A stretch of DNA of 64,000 bases from Cellulomonas sp. Y8 (GCF_008033115.1 NZ_CP041203.1:806001-870000), one strand, 5' to 3'; shown: positions 27,551 to 37,267, counted from the stretch's first letter. A program made the numbers and translations. The notes: generated by a model not told the origin, from the letters alone.

Positions 27551-29596
27551 ATGCCTGACACGTCCGCCGTGACGCGCGCCGCCCGTGCGCGCGCGGTCGC
27601 GAGCGCCCTCGTCGCCGCCCTCGTCGCCACCGCCCTGTCGGCGCTCCCGGCCGCCGCCGCCGAGCCGTCCTGGCCACCGCGCTCCGGTTGGCCGGTCGCC
27701 ACCGACCTCGGCTCCGCCCGCCCGATGAACGTGCCCATCGAGGGCAGCACCGGCGTCAGCGGCTGGTCCAAGCACTCGTCCCCCGTCCTCGCCGACCTCG
27801 ATCGCGACGGCCGGCAGGAGATCGTGATCGGGTCGCTCGACGGCCGGGTGTACGCCTACAACGACGACGGCAGCTCGCTGTGGAACAGGTACCTCGACGC
27901 GCCCGGCGCGCAGGCGGGTCCCGTCAACGGCTCCCCGGCGGTGGGCGACATCGACGGCGACGGCGCGCTCGAGGTGGTCGCCGGGTCGGACAACGGGTGG
28001 GTGTTCGCCTGGGGGCCCGACGGGACGCTGGAGCCCGGCTGGCCCCAGTTCACCGGCTGGAACGCCGACTACCCGGCGCGCTGCGCGACCAACGCCTGCA
28101 CCGGCGTCGTCGCCGGGCCCACGCTCGCGGACCTGGACGGTGACGGCGCCTCCGAGGTGATCGTCGGTTCCTACAGCCACAAGATGTGGGTGTGGGACGG
28201 CCGCGGCCGCGTCCTGCCCGGCTGGCCCCGGGACGTCTGGGACGGCATCGCCTCCGGCGCCGCCGTCGGCGACCTCAACGCGGACGGCCGCCCCGAGATC
28301 GTCTTCGGCAGCGACGTCGAGAGCGACTGCGGCGACTGCCGCCCGTACGGGTCGCTGTCCCGCGGCGGGCTGCTGCACGCCGTCTCTGTGACGGGCGAGG
28401 AGCTCCCGGGGTGGCCGTTCCGCACCGACTCGTTCATGCACTCCACCCCCGTGCTCGCCGACCTGGACGGCGACTCGCGGCTCGAGGTCGTCGCCGGGGG
28501 CGGCTACTTCCCCACGGGCACGGCCACGCGCGGCCACCGGCTGTGGGTCGTGGGCGCGGACGCCACGCTGCGCTGGTCGTTCCAGACCCGGGGCGTCCTG
28601 CTCGCGGCACCCGCGGTCGGGGACGTCGACGGGGACGGCCGGCCCGAGATCGCGATCGGCGACGTGGCCTGCCTGGACGGCAGCTGCCCCGGCGGCGTGA
28701 CCTACCTGCTCGACCGCAACGGGGGCGTCCGCTGGTCCAGCACCGGGGCGACGACGACCGCGCCCGCCGGGTCGGGCGGGCACTTCGGCGGGCCGGTGCT
28801 CGCGGACGTCACGGGCGACGGACGCGCCGAGGTCGTGACGACCGACGGCAACTGGCACGTCAAGGCGTTCGACGCCCGCACCGGTGCGGTCGTCGCGGAC
28901 ACGGGCACGAGCTTCGCGCTGTTCGGCAGCGCTGCGGTCGGCGACCTCGACGGCAACGGGACCAACGAGGTGGTCGTCGGGTCCGCCGTCGGGAACGGAC
29001 GGTCGGGCACCCTCGAGCAGCTCGCCGGGGCCGGCCGGGTGCACGTGTGGAACACCGCCGGCCGCGGCGGCCTCGTCTTCCCCCAGTACCAGTCCCGCGT
29101 CGTGCCCGTCGACCGGTCCCTGACCCCGACGGACCCCACCGGCGGGACGGCGCGCGTCTACCGGTTCTGGAGCCCCGGCTTCGGCAACGCCCACTTCTTC
29201 ACCACCAGCGGCACCGAGGCGCGGCACATCATCGACACCGATCGCAGCTGGATCTACGAGGGCGCCGCGTTCAGCGCCCTGACCGCCAGCGGGACGACCT
29301 GCACGCAGGGTGCGCCGGTGCACCGGTTCTACTCCGCGGTGTTCCGGTCGCACTTCTACACGCAGAGCGCGGCGGAGAAGGAGCGGATCCAGGCGACCGA
29401 CCGGAACTGGGCCTACGAGGGCGTCGCGTACTGCGCCTACCCGAGCCAGGTCGCCGGTTCGACGCCCCTCTACCGGTTCTGGAGCCCGGGCTTCGGCAAG
29501 CACTTCTACACCGCGAACCAGGCCGAGGCCGACCAGATCCGCGCGGTCGACCGCAACTGGACCTACGAGGGTGTCGCCTACTACGTGCTGCCCTGA
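27551..29596 (+). CDS. secreted FG-GAP/VCBS-repeat protein with three DUF5648-type repeats
   Basis: 681 residues. A signal peptide ends near ALPAAAAEP. About eight repeats of the pattern ADLDGDGxxEVVVGSxxGxVYA span roughly residues 75-500; their D-x-D-x-D-G loops suggest calcium binding and a beta-propeller. The C-terminus has three 40-50-residue repeats (YRFWSPGFG.AHFFT...YEG) of the DUF5648 type, at 29156-29593. No catalytic motif was seen, so a binding or surface-scaffold role is more likely than an enzymatic one. ATG at 27551 was preferred to the in-frame GTG at 27506 because it starts the signal peptide directly. Confidence 0.82.
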   Translation: MPDTSAVTRAARARAVASALVAALVATALSALPAAAAEPSWPPRSGWPVATDLGSARPMNVPIEGSTGVSGWSKHSSPVLADLDRDGRQEIVIGSLDGRVYAYNDDGSSLWNRYLDAPGAQAGPVNGSPAVGDIDGDGALEVVAGSDNGWVFAWGPDGTLEPGWPQFTGWNADYPARCATNACTGVVAGPTLADLDGDGASEVIVGSYSHKMWVWDGRGRVLPGWPRDVWDGIASGAAVGDLNADGRPEIVFGSDVESDCGDCRPYGSLSRGGLLHAVSVTGEELPGWPFRTDSFMHSTPVLADLDGDSRLEVVAGGGYFPTGTATRGHRLWVVGADATLRWSFQTRGVLLAAPAVGDVDGDGRPEIAIGDVACLDGSCPGGVTYLLDRNGGVRWSSTGATTTAPAGSGGHFGGPVLADVTGDGRAEVVTTDGNWHVKAFDARTGAVVADTGTSFALFGSAAVGDLDGNGTNEVVVGSAVGNGRSGTLEQLAGAGRVHVWNTAGRGGLVFPQYQSRVVPVDRSLTPTDPTGGTARVYRFWSPGFGNAHFFTTSGTEARHIIDTDRSWIYEGAAFSALTASGTTCTQGAPVHRFYSAVFRSHFYTQSAAEKERIQATDRNWAYEGVAYCAYPSQVAGSTPLYRFWSPGFGKHFYTANQAEADQIRAVDRNWTYEGVAYYVLP

Positions 29597-30076
29597 GCCT
29601 CGGTCCGGAGGTCAGCCGCAGGGGTCGCCGGTCAGGGGGCGACGTAGTAGGCGATGCCCTCGGCGTCCCAGTTCGGGTCGTCCACGTCGAGCCGGCGGGC
29701 CTCGGCGGCGTCGGTGGTGAAGTGGTGCTTGCCGAACGTCGGGCTCCAGAACCGGTACAGGGGCGTGGTGCCCGGCTGCGCGGTGGTGGTCGCGCAGTAG
29801 GCGACGCCCTCGTAGGCCCAGTTCTTGTCGCCGGCGACGATCGCGTTCTTCTCGGCGGCGCTGGCGGTGAAGAAGTGGGACCGGAACCGCATCGAGTAGA
29901 ACCGGTGCACCGCGGTCGTCCCGGCGGCGCAGGTCGTGCCGTCGGCGGCGAACGCGGAGAACGGCTGGCCCTCGGCGACCCAGTTCCGGTCGCTCGCGGT
30001 CAACCGCGCGGCCTCGTCGGCGTTCGTGGTGAAGAAGTGCGCGTTGTCGAACCGCGGGCTCCAGAACCGGTAGACC
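29156..30076. repeat. large inverted repeat formed by converging DUF5648 tails
   Basis: The last roughly 440 bases of the rightward gene (29156-29593) and of the leftward gene (29635-30076) encode homologous three-unit tails. Stretches such as taccggttctggagccc occur on opposite strands about 50-900 bases apart. The arms are imperfect but long, separated by about 40 bases. Confidence 0.75.
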
Positions 30077-30693
30077 GGCAGCGTCGGCACGTCCGGTCCG
30101 CTCGGCCCCGCGGTCACCCACGGGCTGTACCCACCCTCCTCGCCCGGCGCGAAGTCGGGGGCCGTGCCGCCGGAGACCGGGGCCGCGAAGACCGCGAGCC
30201 GCGCCGTCGCAGGGTCCTGCACGCAGGCAGCCGCCACGGCGAGGCTGACGGACCGGGTCGCGGCCGACGCCGTGAACGTCACCGGGCACCCCGCGACGGC
30301 CCCGCCGTCGTCGCCCGCCCGGAGCAGCACCGTCCGGTCACGCTTGGTGCTCTCGGTGCCGTACCTCAGGAGCTGGTACTCGATCATGGCGTCGCCCGTC
30401 GTCTCGATCGACGCGGAGAAGTCGTGCCCGTCGACCAGGGCGGGGTCCCACGCCCGGAAGAAGATCGTCGCCTTCACCGTCGAACCGTCCAGGCGCAACG
30501 CGTACCGCGTGATGTCGGTCGTGGCGGCGACACCGGGCTCGGCGGTGTCGTCGGGGAACGTGCCGACCCCGGCCGCGGCCGGCGCGGCGGTCGCGGCCAC
30601 CGCGACGACGGCGCCGAGGACGGGTGCGAGCGCCCGGAGGACGCGGCGGGTGCGAGGCCGGGGGCGGTCGTTCGTGGTGGGTGCTGCGCGCAC
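29632..30693 (-). CDS. secreted protein with three DUF5648-type repeats
   Basis: 353 residues. A basic, Pro/Arg-rich start and the hydrophobic VLGAVVAVAATAAPAAAG form a signal peptide. The middle region (about 45-205) is beta-rich with two cysteines (GCPVTF and AACVQD) and no recognised family. The C-terminus has three YRFWSP...HFFTT...NWxxEG repeats homologous to those at the end of the converging gene at 27551. The GTG start at 30693 is the first that includes the whole signal peptide. It is probably an extracellular or wall-associated binding protein. Confidence 0.75.
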   Translation of the reverse strand: MRAAPTTNDRPRPRTRRVLRALAPVLGAVVAVAATAAPAAAGVGTFPDDTAEPGVAATTDITRYALRLDGSTVKATIFFRAWDPALVDGHDFSASIETTGDAMIEYQLLRYGTESTKRDRTVLLRAGDDGGAVAGCPVTFTASAATRSVSLAVAAACVQDPATARLAVFAAPVSGGTAPDFAPGEEGGYSPWVTAGPSGPDVPTLPVYRFWSPRFDNAHFFTTNADEAARLTASDRNWVAEGQPFSAFAADGTTCAAGTTAVHRFYSMRFRSHFFTASAAEKNAIVAGDKNWAYEGVAYCATTTAQPGTTPLYRFWSPTFGKHHFTTDAAEARRLDVDDPNWDAEGIAYYVAP

Positions 30694-30810
30694 GTCGGGG
30701 TCCGTTCGGGGGCAGGACAGGGACGGAGATCACTGTGACCGACGGACGCTGCCGTCAGGACCGGATCGCGCCGTCCTGCCCGAGGTTCACCCGGGTGCTT
30801 CCGCGCGCGG

Positions 30811-31713
30811 TTACCCGCCCAGCTCGCCGCAGGCCCCCCGGCCGGAGCACCGCGGCTCGAAGCCGATGCGCACGTCCCCGGGATTGCCGAACTGCAGGAC
30901 CGTGACGGTGGGGAGGGACGGCGGGGCGAACCGGTCGGTCAGGAGCAGCCACTCGCCGGTCGAGGGCCGGTAGACGCCCGGGGCCGCCTGGGCGTTCCAC
31001 CCGCCCAGCGCGGTGCCCCCGGTCTCCCAGGGCCCCCAGAGCGGCACGTCGCCCGGGTTGCCGAACTGCCAGGAGTACGCGGTTCCCGGCTCGGGCCCGG
31101 TCAGGTAGGCGCCGACGAACGCAGCGTCCGACGGCCGGTACACCCGGAGCCCGTTCACCTGCGGGTCGGGCGCGGGCTGGTCACCCGGCTGCCCGAACCG
31201 GAACGCCCCGTCCGCGATCCCGGAGGTGTTGGAGTTGCGCAGGTAGAACCGCTGCTCGCCAGGCCGGTACACCCCGACCGTGGTGACGCCGTCCGCGTCG
31301 AAGTCGCCCATGTACGCGAGGTCGCCCGGTGAGCCGTACTGCACCACGACGTCCGCCCCCGACTGCGCGAACGGCGCGTTGCTCAGGTACCAGGTGCCGG
31401 TCGACGCCCGGAACACCCCCGGCGTCGGCAGCCCGTCGCCGTCCCAGTCGCCGAACACCGGCTGGTCACCGGCCTGACCGAACACGAAGCACAGGTCCGC
31501 CGGGCCGGACGTCAGGCTGCCCCGGACGTACCAGGTCCCGTCCCGGAACACCCCGAGCGCCGCCTGGCGGTCGTCGCGGCCCACCTCGGGCGCGACGACG
31601 CAACCCGGGTCCGCCGCGGCCGCCGGAGCCGCCGCCGTCACCCCCGCGGCCGCCATCGCCGCCGCCACCAGCAACCCCGCCCAACCCCGCCTCAGCGCGT
31701 CCATGCGGAGCAT
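30811..31713 (-). CDS. secreted repeat protein, beta-propeller-like
   Basis: About 300 residues. A signal peptide ends AAAPAAAADP. The mature part consists of roughly four to five 45-55-residue units of the form FGQAGDQPVFGDWDGDG then VFRASTGTWYLSN, related to FG-GAP/VCBS-type units. No catalytic residues are evident. ATG at 31713 was used; ATG at 31704 and GTG at 31716 are equally possible. It is the third secreted repeat protein in this block and is divergent from the GT2 at 31852. Confidence 0.72.
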   Translation of the reverse strand: MLRMDALRRGWAGLLVAAAMAAAGVTAAAPAAAADPGCVVAPEVGRDDRQAALGVFRDGTWYVRGSLTSGPADLCFVFGQAGDQPVFGDWDGDGLPTPGVFRASTGTWYLSNAPFAQSGADVVVQYGSPGDLAYMGDFDADGVTTVGVYRPGEQRFYLRNSNTSGIADGAFRFGQPGDQPAPDPQVNGLRVYRPSDAAFVGAYLTGPEPGTAYSWQFGNPGDVPLWGPWETGGTALGGWNAQAAPGVYRPSTGEWLLLTDRFAPPSLPTVTVLQFGNPGDVRIGFEPRCSGRGACGELGG

Positions 31714-31851
31714 CACACCACGATCAGGGCGCCCCCCGTGGGCGTTCCACGTCGAGCCAGGCGTCGGCTGGGTGCCCCGCGCGACCGGATAGGCTCCTGC
31801 GCCAAGGCGCGCCTGCGTCATCGACGCGATCCCGAAGGAGCTTGGTCCGAG

Positions 31852-32814
31852 GTGTCTTCCACGTTCGTCCTCATCCCCGCCTACAACGAGGCCGAGAACC
31901 TGCAGGAGCTCCTCCCCCGGGTGCTCGACCAGGCCCCCCTGATCCCGGGCGAGCTGCACGTCCTCGTCGTCGACGACGGCTCCCGCGACGGAACGGCCGA
32001 CGTCGTCCGCGCGGTGTCCGGTGGCCGCGAGGTGCTCCAGGTCGTCACGCTGCGCACCAACCGCGGCAAGGCCGAGGCCCTCCGCGTCGGGTTCCGCACC
32101 GCCATCGCGGCCGGGGCCTCGACCGTCGTGATGATGGACGCCGACGGCCAGGACGACCCCACCGAGCTCCCCCGGCTGATCGAGCGGCTCGACGAGGGCG
32201 CCGACCTGGTCACGGGCGCACGGCTGCTGCGGAACGACCGCTTCGTCAAGCGGCACACCTCGCGCCTGTACAACCGCGTCACGTCCGTGATGACGCGGGT
32301 GCCGGGCTCCGACTTCAACTCGGGGTACAAGGCGATGCGCGCCGAGGTCGCCGCCGAGCTCGCCCCGATGATGTACGGCGAGATGCACCGCTACCTCACG
32401 GTCATCGCCCACTGGCGGGGTTTCCGCACGGCGGAGGTGCCGGTCCACCACCACGCCCGCATGCACGGCACCACCAAGTACGGCATCGCGCGCTTCTGGC
32501 GCGGGTTCATGGACCTGCTGACCGTGCGGTTCCTCATGTCGTACGAGCACCGGCCGTCCCACCTGTTCGGTGGCCTCGGCGTGGCGAGCCTCGGGCTCGG
32601 CGGCCTCATGCTGCTCTACCTGCTCGTGCTCCGGATCGCGGGCGCGACGGTCGGCGACCGCCCGATGCTGGTCGCCGCGGTGCTCCTGGTGCTCGGCGGG
32701 CTCCAGTTCATCCTGTTCGGGCTGAGCGCCGAGCTCGCGGTGCGCGACCGCAACTCCGGCCGGGTCGACGACGCCGCCCTGATCGACCGGCGCCCGTCCG
32801 GCGGGCCGCGCTAG
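31852..32814 (+). CDS. GT2-family glycosyltransferase, DPM1-like with two C-terminal membrane segments
   Basis: 320 residues. GT2 domain: FVLIPAYNEAENLQELL, VVDDGSRDGT, MMDADGQDDP (metal site) and FNSGYKAMR. The C-terminus has two hydrophobic segments (GLGVASLGLGGLMLLYLLVL and LVAAVLLVLGGLQFILFGL). This is the plan of polyprenyl-phosphate sugar synthases that feed GT-C enzymes outside the membrane. GTG at 31852 is preceded by AAGGAG at 31835-31840. TAGGCT at 31790-31795 is a possible -10. Confidence 0.85.
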   Translation: MSSTFVLIPAYNEAENLQELLPRVLDQAPLIPGELHVLVVDDGSRDGTADVVRAVSGGREVLQVVTLRTNRGKAEALRVGFRTAIAAGASTVVMMDADGQDDPTELPRLIERLDEGADLVTGARLLRNDRFVKRHTSRLYNRVTSVMTRVPGSDFNSGYKAMRAEVAAELAPMMYGEMHRYLTVIAHWRGFRTAEVPVHHHARMHGTTKYGIARFWRGFMDLLTVRFLMSYEHRPSHLFGGLGVASLGLGGLMLLYLLVLRIAGATVGDRPMLVAAVLLVLGGLQFILFGLSAELAVRDRNSGRVDDAALIDRRPSGGPR

Positions 32815-32839
32815 CGAGCTGCCGCGGCCGCGCCCGGGC

Positions 32840-33952
32840 TCACGGGCGGGATCCGGCAGCGGGGTCGAGGTCGCGCAGGAACTGCTCGCGGATCGGTCCC
32901 GGGTCGAACCGGGCGACGTAGCGCCGCGCCGCGTCGGCGGACGCGGCGTAGCCCTGCGCGTCCCACACCGGGTCCGCGCGCAGCACCGCCCGCGCCGCGA
33001 TCGCGGCGCCGAGGGCGGCGACGTCGCCTGTCGGGACCAGCGTGCCCAGGCCGTCGAGGACGTGCGGCATGTTCGAGTTGTCGTAGGTGATGACGTCGCA
33101 CCCGCCGGCCAGGGCCTCGACCGCGGGGACGCAGAAGCCCTCGTGGTACGTCGGCAGCACGAAGAGGTCGGCGCGCCGCAGGACCGAGTCGCGCAGCTCG
33201 TCGGGCGCGCTGCGGTGCACGCGGGCCGTCAGCCGGCCCGCGGACCGGCGCTGGAGGTCCTCGCACGCGCGCGCCGTCTGCTCGAGCAGGTCGGCGTCCG
33301 AGAACTCGGCGTTCCCGACCATGTCGAGCTCGACCCGGTCCTGCGGGATGCCGGGGAGCGCACGGTCGAGCGCGGCGATCAGCTCCAGCGGCCCTTTCGA
33401 CCGGACGAACCGCCCGACGAACGCCACCCGGAGCACGCCGTCGTCCGCGCTCGGCTTGGCCGCGGGCGGGTCGAGCGCGACGGCCACCGGCAGGTCCCGC
33501 ACGACCGCCGGGGTCTCGATCCCCAGCCCCCGCAGCTCCGTGCGGTTGTACTCGGAGTCGCAGAGCACCGCGTCCACGAACCGCAGGAGCGCGAGCTGCT
33601 CGATCGACCGGTCGATCACGTCGTGCTGCCAGCTCGGGACGAGCGCCCTCGGTGTCACGTTGTGGAACCGGACCAGGGTGCGCGCACCCTCCGGCGCGGC
33701 GAGCAGCGCCCCGAACAGCGTGTAGTAGATCCCCATGTCGAGGACCACGACGTCGGCCGACCGGTAGAACGGGTGCGTGACCACCTCGGCGGCCGTCCGG
33801 ACGCGCACGGTCGCGAGGTCGTCGAACGCGGAGTCGTGCGCGAACAGCAGGGTCTCGTGGCCGGCCTCCTCCGCCCAGAGCACGCACTGGCGCACGATCC
33901 CGGAGATGGCGTCGAACGGGACGCAGATGCTCGTGACGAAGGCGACCCTCAC
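32840..33952 (-). CDS. GT4-family glycosyltransferase
   Basis: 370 residues, GT-B fold. Signatures: VRVAFVTSICVPFD at the start, LCDSEYNRTELRGLGI, FVGRFVRSKGPLELIAAL and PTYHEGFCVPAVEALAGG. GTG overlaps the stop of the upstream two-domain glycosyltransferase by four bases. It ends a leftward run from about 39.9 kb that contains methyltransferase and glycosyltransferase genes, so it likely works on the same chain. It converges on the GT2 at 31852 with 25 bases between stops. Confidence 0.85.
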   Translation of the reverse strand: MRVAFVTSICVPFDAISGIVRQCVLWAEEAGHETLLFAHDSAFDDLATVRVRTAAEVVTHPFYRSADVVVLDMGIYYTLFGALLAAPEGARTLVRFHNVTPRALVPSWQHDVIDRSIEQLALLRFVDAVLCDSEYNRTELRGLGIETPAVVRDLPVAVALDPPAAKPSADDGVLRVAFVGRFVRSKGPLELIAALDRALPGIPQDRVELDMVGNAEFSDADLLEQTARACEDLQRRSAGRLTARVHRSAPDELRDSVLRRADLFVLPTYHEGFCVPAVEALAGGCDVITYDNSNMPHVLDGLGTLVPTGDVAALGAAIAARAVLRADPVWDAQGYAASADAARRYVARFDPGPIREQFLRDLDPAAGSRP

Positions 33953-36207
33953 CGCGGGACCCCGCCGTCCCGGAGCACGGCCGCCTTCCCGTAGACGCCG
34001 AGGCTGGCCTCGACGACCGCGTCGACGGTGTACGCGCGCTCGTAGTGCGCGCGCCCGTGCCGCCCCATGCGGGAGCGCAGCCCCGGGTCGGAGCCGAGCT
34101 CGACGAGCGCGTCCGCGAGCGCACCCGGGTCGTCGGGCGGGACGAGGTACCCGTCTCGCCCGTCGTCGACCACCTCGGGGACGCCGCCCACGCGGGTGGA
34201 CACCACGGGCAGTCCGCGCATCATCGCCTCGACCAGGACGAGCCCGAACGACTCGTAGCGGGACGGCGCCACGAAGACGTCGGACGCGTCGTACGCGAGC
34301 GCGAGCTGGTCGTCGCTCACCAGCCCCAGGAAGCGGACCGCCGCCGCGTGCGGCCGCCCGGCGTGCTCCGACTCGAACGCGCTGCGCAGCGTCCCACCGT
34401 CGGCCCACGCGATGGTGTCGTCACCGACGATGTTCAGGCGCAGGTGGGGCGCGCGCTCGTGGGCGAGCGCGAACGCCTCCAGGAGGACGTCGACGCCCTT
34501 GCGCGGTTCCACCCTCCCGACGAACAGCAGGTTCACCGTCCCCTCCGCCCGGGAGACCCGCGCGGCGTGCGGGTTGACCCGCGCGGCGTCGGCCGGCTCC
34601 GCGATGCCGAGCGGGGCCACCACGGCGGCGGCGGGTGCCACGTCGTGGGCCGCCGTCACGTCCGTGAGGATCGCCCCCGAGATCGCCCGGACCACGTCGG
34701 CCGACCGCAGCATCTCGAGCTCGGCCGCGAGCATCGGCTCGACGAAGTCGGCCACGAACTGCGGGTCGTCCGCCCGCTCCGGGTGCGACCGCAGCCACAG
34801 AGCGAGCGAGGTCTCGAGCGTGAGGACGAGCGGGAACCTGTCCTCGCGCGCGAGCGCCAGGCCCTGCGAGTCCCAGATCGGGACGTCGACCACGTCGACC
34901 GGACCCGTCTCGGCGATCCGCAGCACCTCGTCCCGGCAGGCGGCCGACCACGCCCACGGGCCGACCGGGACGGCACCCCGGGCGGGGTCCGCCGTCGCGG
35001 CGTCCAGGTCGAGCGCCACGCGGTGCACCCAGACGCCGTCCTCCCAGTCCACCCGCGTGATGTCCCGGGAGATCGTGACGACGTGCGGCTCGTGGCCGCG
35101 CGCCGCGAAGCCGGCGGCGAGCACCTGGGTGTAGGTGGCGATGCCGCCGACGCCCTCGGGCGGGTACTCCGAGGTCACGAGGACCATGCGCCGGAGGTCC
35201 GCGACCTCGTGCGTCGGGAACGGCACGAACGGGCCCGGTCCGGTCGCGAGGTCCGCCCGGGCCGCGTCGCCGGCCAGCCCACCGCGCAGACCGTCCTCGG
35301 TCGCACGCTCGAGGTCGGCCTCGAACCGCGCCAGAGCGGACTCGTCGAGCAGTCCGTTCTCGACCGTCCAGCGCACCTCCTGCCGGCGACCCGCCACGAA
35401 CTGCCCGAACTCGGCCATCACCTGCTCGACCGAGACGTAGTCGCGCGCGTGCTTGAGACCGAAGTACAGCTTGTTCTTCAGGATCGGGTACCAGTTGTGC
35501 ACCGCACGCCGCGTGCTCCGCAGGTGGCTCGCCGCGAAGTGGTGGTGGACCCGTGCGCCCGCCGGGCGCGCGATCACGTAGCCCGCGTCCGCGATCCGCA
35601 GCTGGACGTCGGACTCGTCGAGGTAGTACTCGAAGAACTCGTCGTAACCACCGACCTCGACCAGGGCCGACCGCAGGTAGGACGAGTTGGTCCCCAGCAT
35701 GTGCGGGATCGCCCACGAGCCCGGGTAGCAGCGCTCCGGCGTCGGTCCGTCGACGTCGAAGCTCGCCCCGCCGAACCGGTCGAGCAGCGCGTAGCGGTAC
35801 TGGTACTCGTGCCCGGTGTGGTCGAGCACGAAGCCGCCGCTGGCACCGACCCCGGCCGTCCGGTACGGCGCCACCAGCTCGGTGAGCCAGTCCGGCTCCG
35901 GGACCGCGTCGTCGTCGAGGAACACGACGACCTCGCCCGCGGACAGACGGATGCCGGCATTGCGCGACACGGAGAGGTTCGCGACCGGCGCCCGGCCCAC
36001 CTTGACGTCGCCGCCCCAGCCCGCGAGCAGCTCCTGGGTCCCGTCCTTCGAGGGCCCGTCGATCACCACCACCTCGAACCTGCCCGGGTACCGCAGCCAG
36101 CGCAGCGAGGACAGCGCGCTCCGCAGCTGGTCCTCGCGGTCCAGGGTGTTGATGACGATGGACACGTCCGGGTACCGCTCCGGGAACACCGGCCGGCCCT
36201 CAGGCAC
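33949..36207 (-). CDS. two-domain glycosyltransferase (GT2 plus GT4)
   Basis: 752 residues. The N-terminal GT2 domain has VSIVINTLDREDQL, VVIDGPSKDGT and VVFLDDDAVPEPDWL. It is followed by YYLDESDVQLRIADAGY. A linker of about 80 residues leads to a C-terminal GT4 domain (about 345-752) with SEYPPEGVGGIATYTQ, FVGRVEPRKGVDVLLEAF and PSRYESFGLVLVEAM. The GTG start overlaps the methyltransferase stop by eight bases. Its domain order matches the gene at 21074, but the sequences are not close. A dual-linkage polymerase role is possible and unproven. Confidence 0.85.
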   Translation of the reverse strand: MPEGRPVFPERYPDVSIVINTLDREDQLRSALSSLRWLRYPGRFEVVVIDGPSKDGTQELLAGWGGDVKVGRAPVANLSVSRNAGIRLSAGEVVVFLDDDAVPEPDWLTELVAPYRTAGVGASGGFVLDHTGHEYQYRYALLDRFGGASFDVDGPTPERCYPGSWAIPHMLGTNSSYLRSALVEVGGYDEFFEYYLDESDVQLRIADAGYVIARPAGARVHHHFAASHLRSTRRAVHNWYPILKNKLYFGLKHARDYVSVEQVMAEFGQFVAGRRQEVRWTVENGLLDESALARFEADLERATEDGLRGGLAGDAARADLATGPGPFVPFPTHEVADLRRMVLVTSEYPPEGVGGIATYTQVLAAGFAARGHEPHVVTISRDITRVDWEDGVWVHRVALDLDAATADPARGAVPVGPWAWSAACRDEVLRIAETGPVDVVDVPIWDSQGLALAREDRFPLVLTLETSLALWLRSHPERADDPQFVADFVEPMLAAELEMLRSADVVRAISGAILTDVTAAHDVAPAAAVVAPLGIAEPADAARVNPHAARVSRAEGTVNLLFVGRVEPRKGVDVLLEAFALAHERAPHLRLNIVGDDTIAWADGGTLRSAFESEHAGRPHAAAVRFLGLVSDDQLALAYDASDVFVAPSRYESFGLVLVEAMMRGLPVVSTRVGGVPEVVDDGRDGYLVPPDDPGALADALVELGSDPGLRSRMGRHGRAHYERAYTVDAVVEASLGVYGKAAVLRDGGVPR

Positions 36208-37267
36208 GGGTCGCCTCGATCTCGAACTCGAGCGACTTGCCGTTCACGCGCGCGGCCTCGACCACGCGCACGTCCCGGAACCCGCCCGAGGCCAGGATCT
36301 CCGTGAGCGAGTCGGGCGTGAACATGTTGTAGTGGAAGTCCCCGTCGTAGTCCTGGCCGCCGTAGACGACCTCGCGCATGTCGTCGTAGGGATAGGTGCC
36401 CGCGACGTAGGCCCGCATCATCGCGTCCACGTCGGGGACGACGGCGCGCAGGGTGCCGCCGGGCGTGAGCTTGGCACGGAGCGCGGGGAGCAGACGCCGC
36501 CGGAGCTGCTCGAGCGGGAAGTGCTCGAGGAAGTGCGAGGAGAAGAACTCGTCCACCGTGCCGTCCTCGAACGGCATGGCGAACACGTCGGCGACCACGT
36601 CGACGCTGGGGAGGTCGCGGTTGTCCACGTTGACGTAGCCCTCCAGCGGGACGTGCCCGCAGCCGAGGTTCACGCGCAGCGGCCCGGTCCTGCCGGCGAG
36701 GTCGACCTTGACCCGGGTCTGCACCCGCTCGGCCTCGCCCGCAGCGTCCGCGCCCCTCCCGTACCGGACCTCGAACAGGAGCTCCGAGCGGACGAACTCC
36801 ACGCGCTCGAGGAGGAAGGAGACCGAGCGGGTCAGGTCGTCGAGCCGCGGCTCGACCTGCTGCGGCACGGCGCCGTCGAGGCGCCCGACGACGTCCCGCA
36901 CCTCGCTCTCGACGGCGCCGACCCGCAAATCGGCGTCGGCCAGCGCGCGGGTCAGGCGCCGCAGGGCGACCGGCACCGAGCGCGCCAGGTTCTCCGCGTC
37001 CGCGTCGATCTCGCGCTGCCGCGCCGCGACCTGCGTGACGTTCCCGAGCAGGCTGTCGAGCGCCCCGGACATCCGCTGCTCGCCGGCGGACGCCTCGGCC
37101 CCGAGCCTCGCGAGCTCGGCGGCGTGCCGCCGCGACGACTCCTCCACCTGGTCGAGGCGCACCCCGGTCACGGGGCCGCGCCACGTCGCCTGGGCCGTCC
37201 GCAGCAGCCGCCCGACGACGGGGACGCGCAGGAGCGGGCGGATGAGCGTCTTCACGAGCTCACGCAT
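36200..37267 (-). CDS. SAM-dependent methyltransferase with coiled-coil N-terminus
   Basis: 355 residues. Residues 1-170 are basic, then strongly helical with heptad-like spacing (around RLDQVEESSRRHAAELARL and further on). The class I methyltransferase domain starts near 190 with VNLGCGHVPLEGYVNVD (motif I), then FFSSHFLEHF and LTPGGTLRAVVPDVD. It is embedded among glycosyltransferases and probably O-methylates a sugar. Like the methyltransferase at 22948, it pairs a long helical N-terminus with a class I domain. Confidence 0.8.
   Translation of the reverse strand: MRELVKTLIRPLLRVPVVGRLLRTAQATWRGPVTGVRLDQVEESSRRHAAELARLGAEASAGEQRMSGALDSLLGNVTQVAARQREIDADAENLARSVPVALRRLTRALADADLRVGAVESEVRDVVGRLDGAVPQQVEPRLDDLTRSVSFLLERVEFVRSELLFEVRYGRGADAAGEAERVQTRVKVDLAGRTGPLRVNLGCGHVPLEGYVNVDNRDLPSVDVVADVFAMPFEDGTVDEFFSSHFLEHFPLEQLRRRLLPALRAKLTPGGTLRAVVPDVDAMMRAYVAGTYPYDDMREVVYGGQDYDGDFHYNMFTPDSLTEILASGGFRDVRVVEAARVNGKSLEFEIEATRA

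Noticed and set aside
21074..29503. A single 2809-codon open frame on the minus strand
   Set aside because: Only its ends match real proteins (the GT2-GT4 enzyme and part of Wzt). The middle and upstream parts are low-complexity translations antisense to real genes, a GC-rich artefact.
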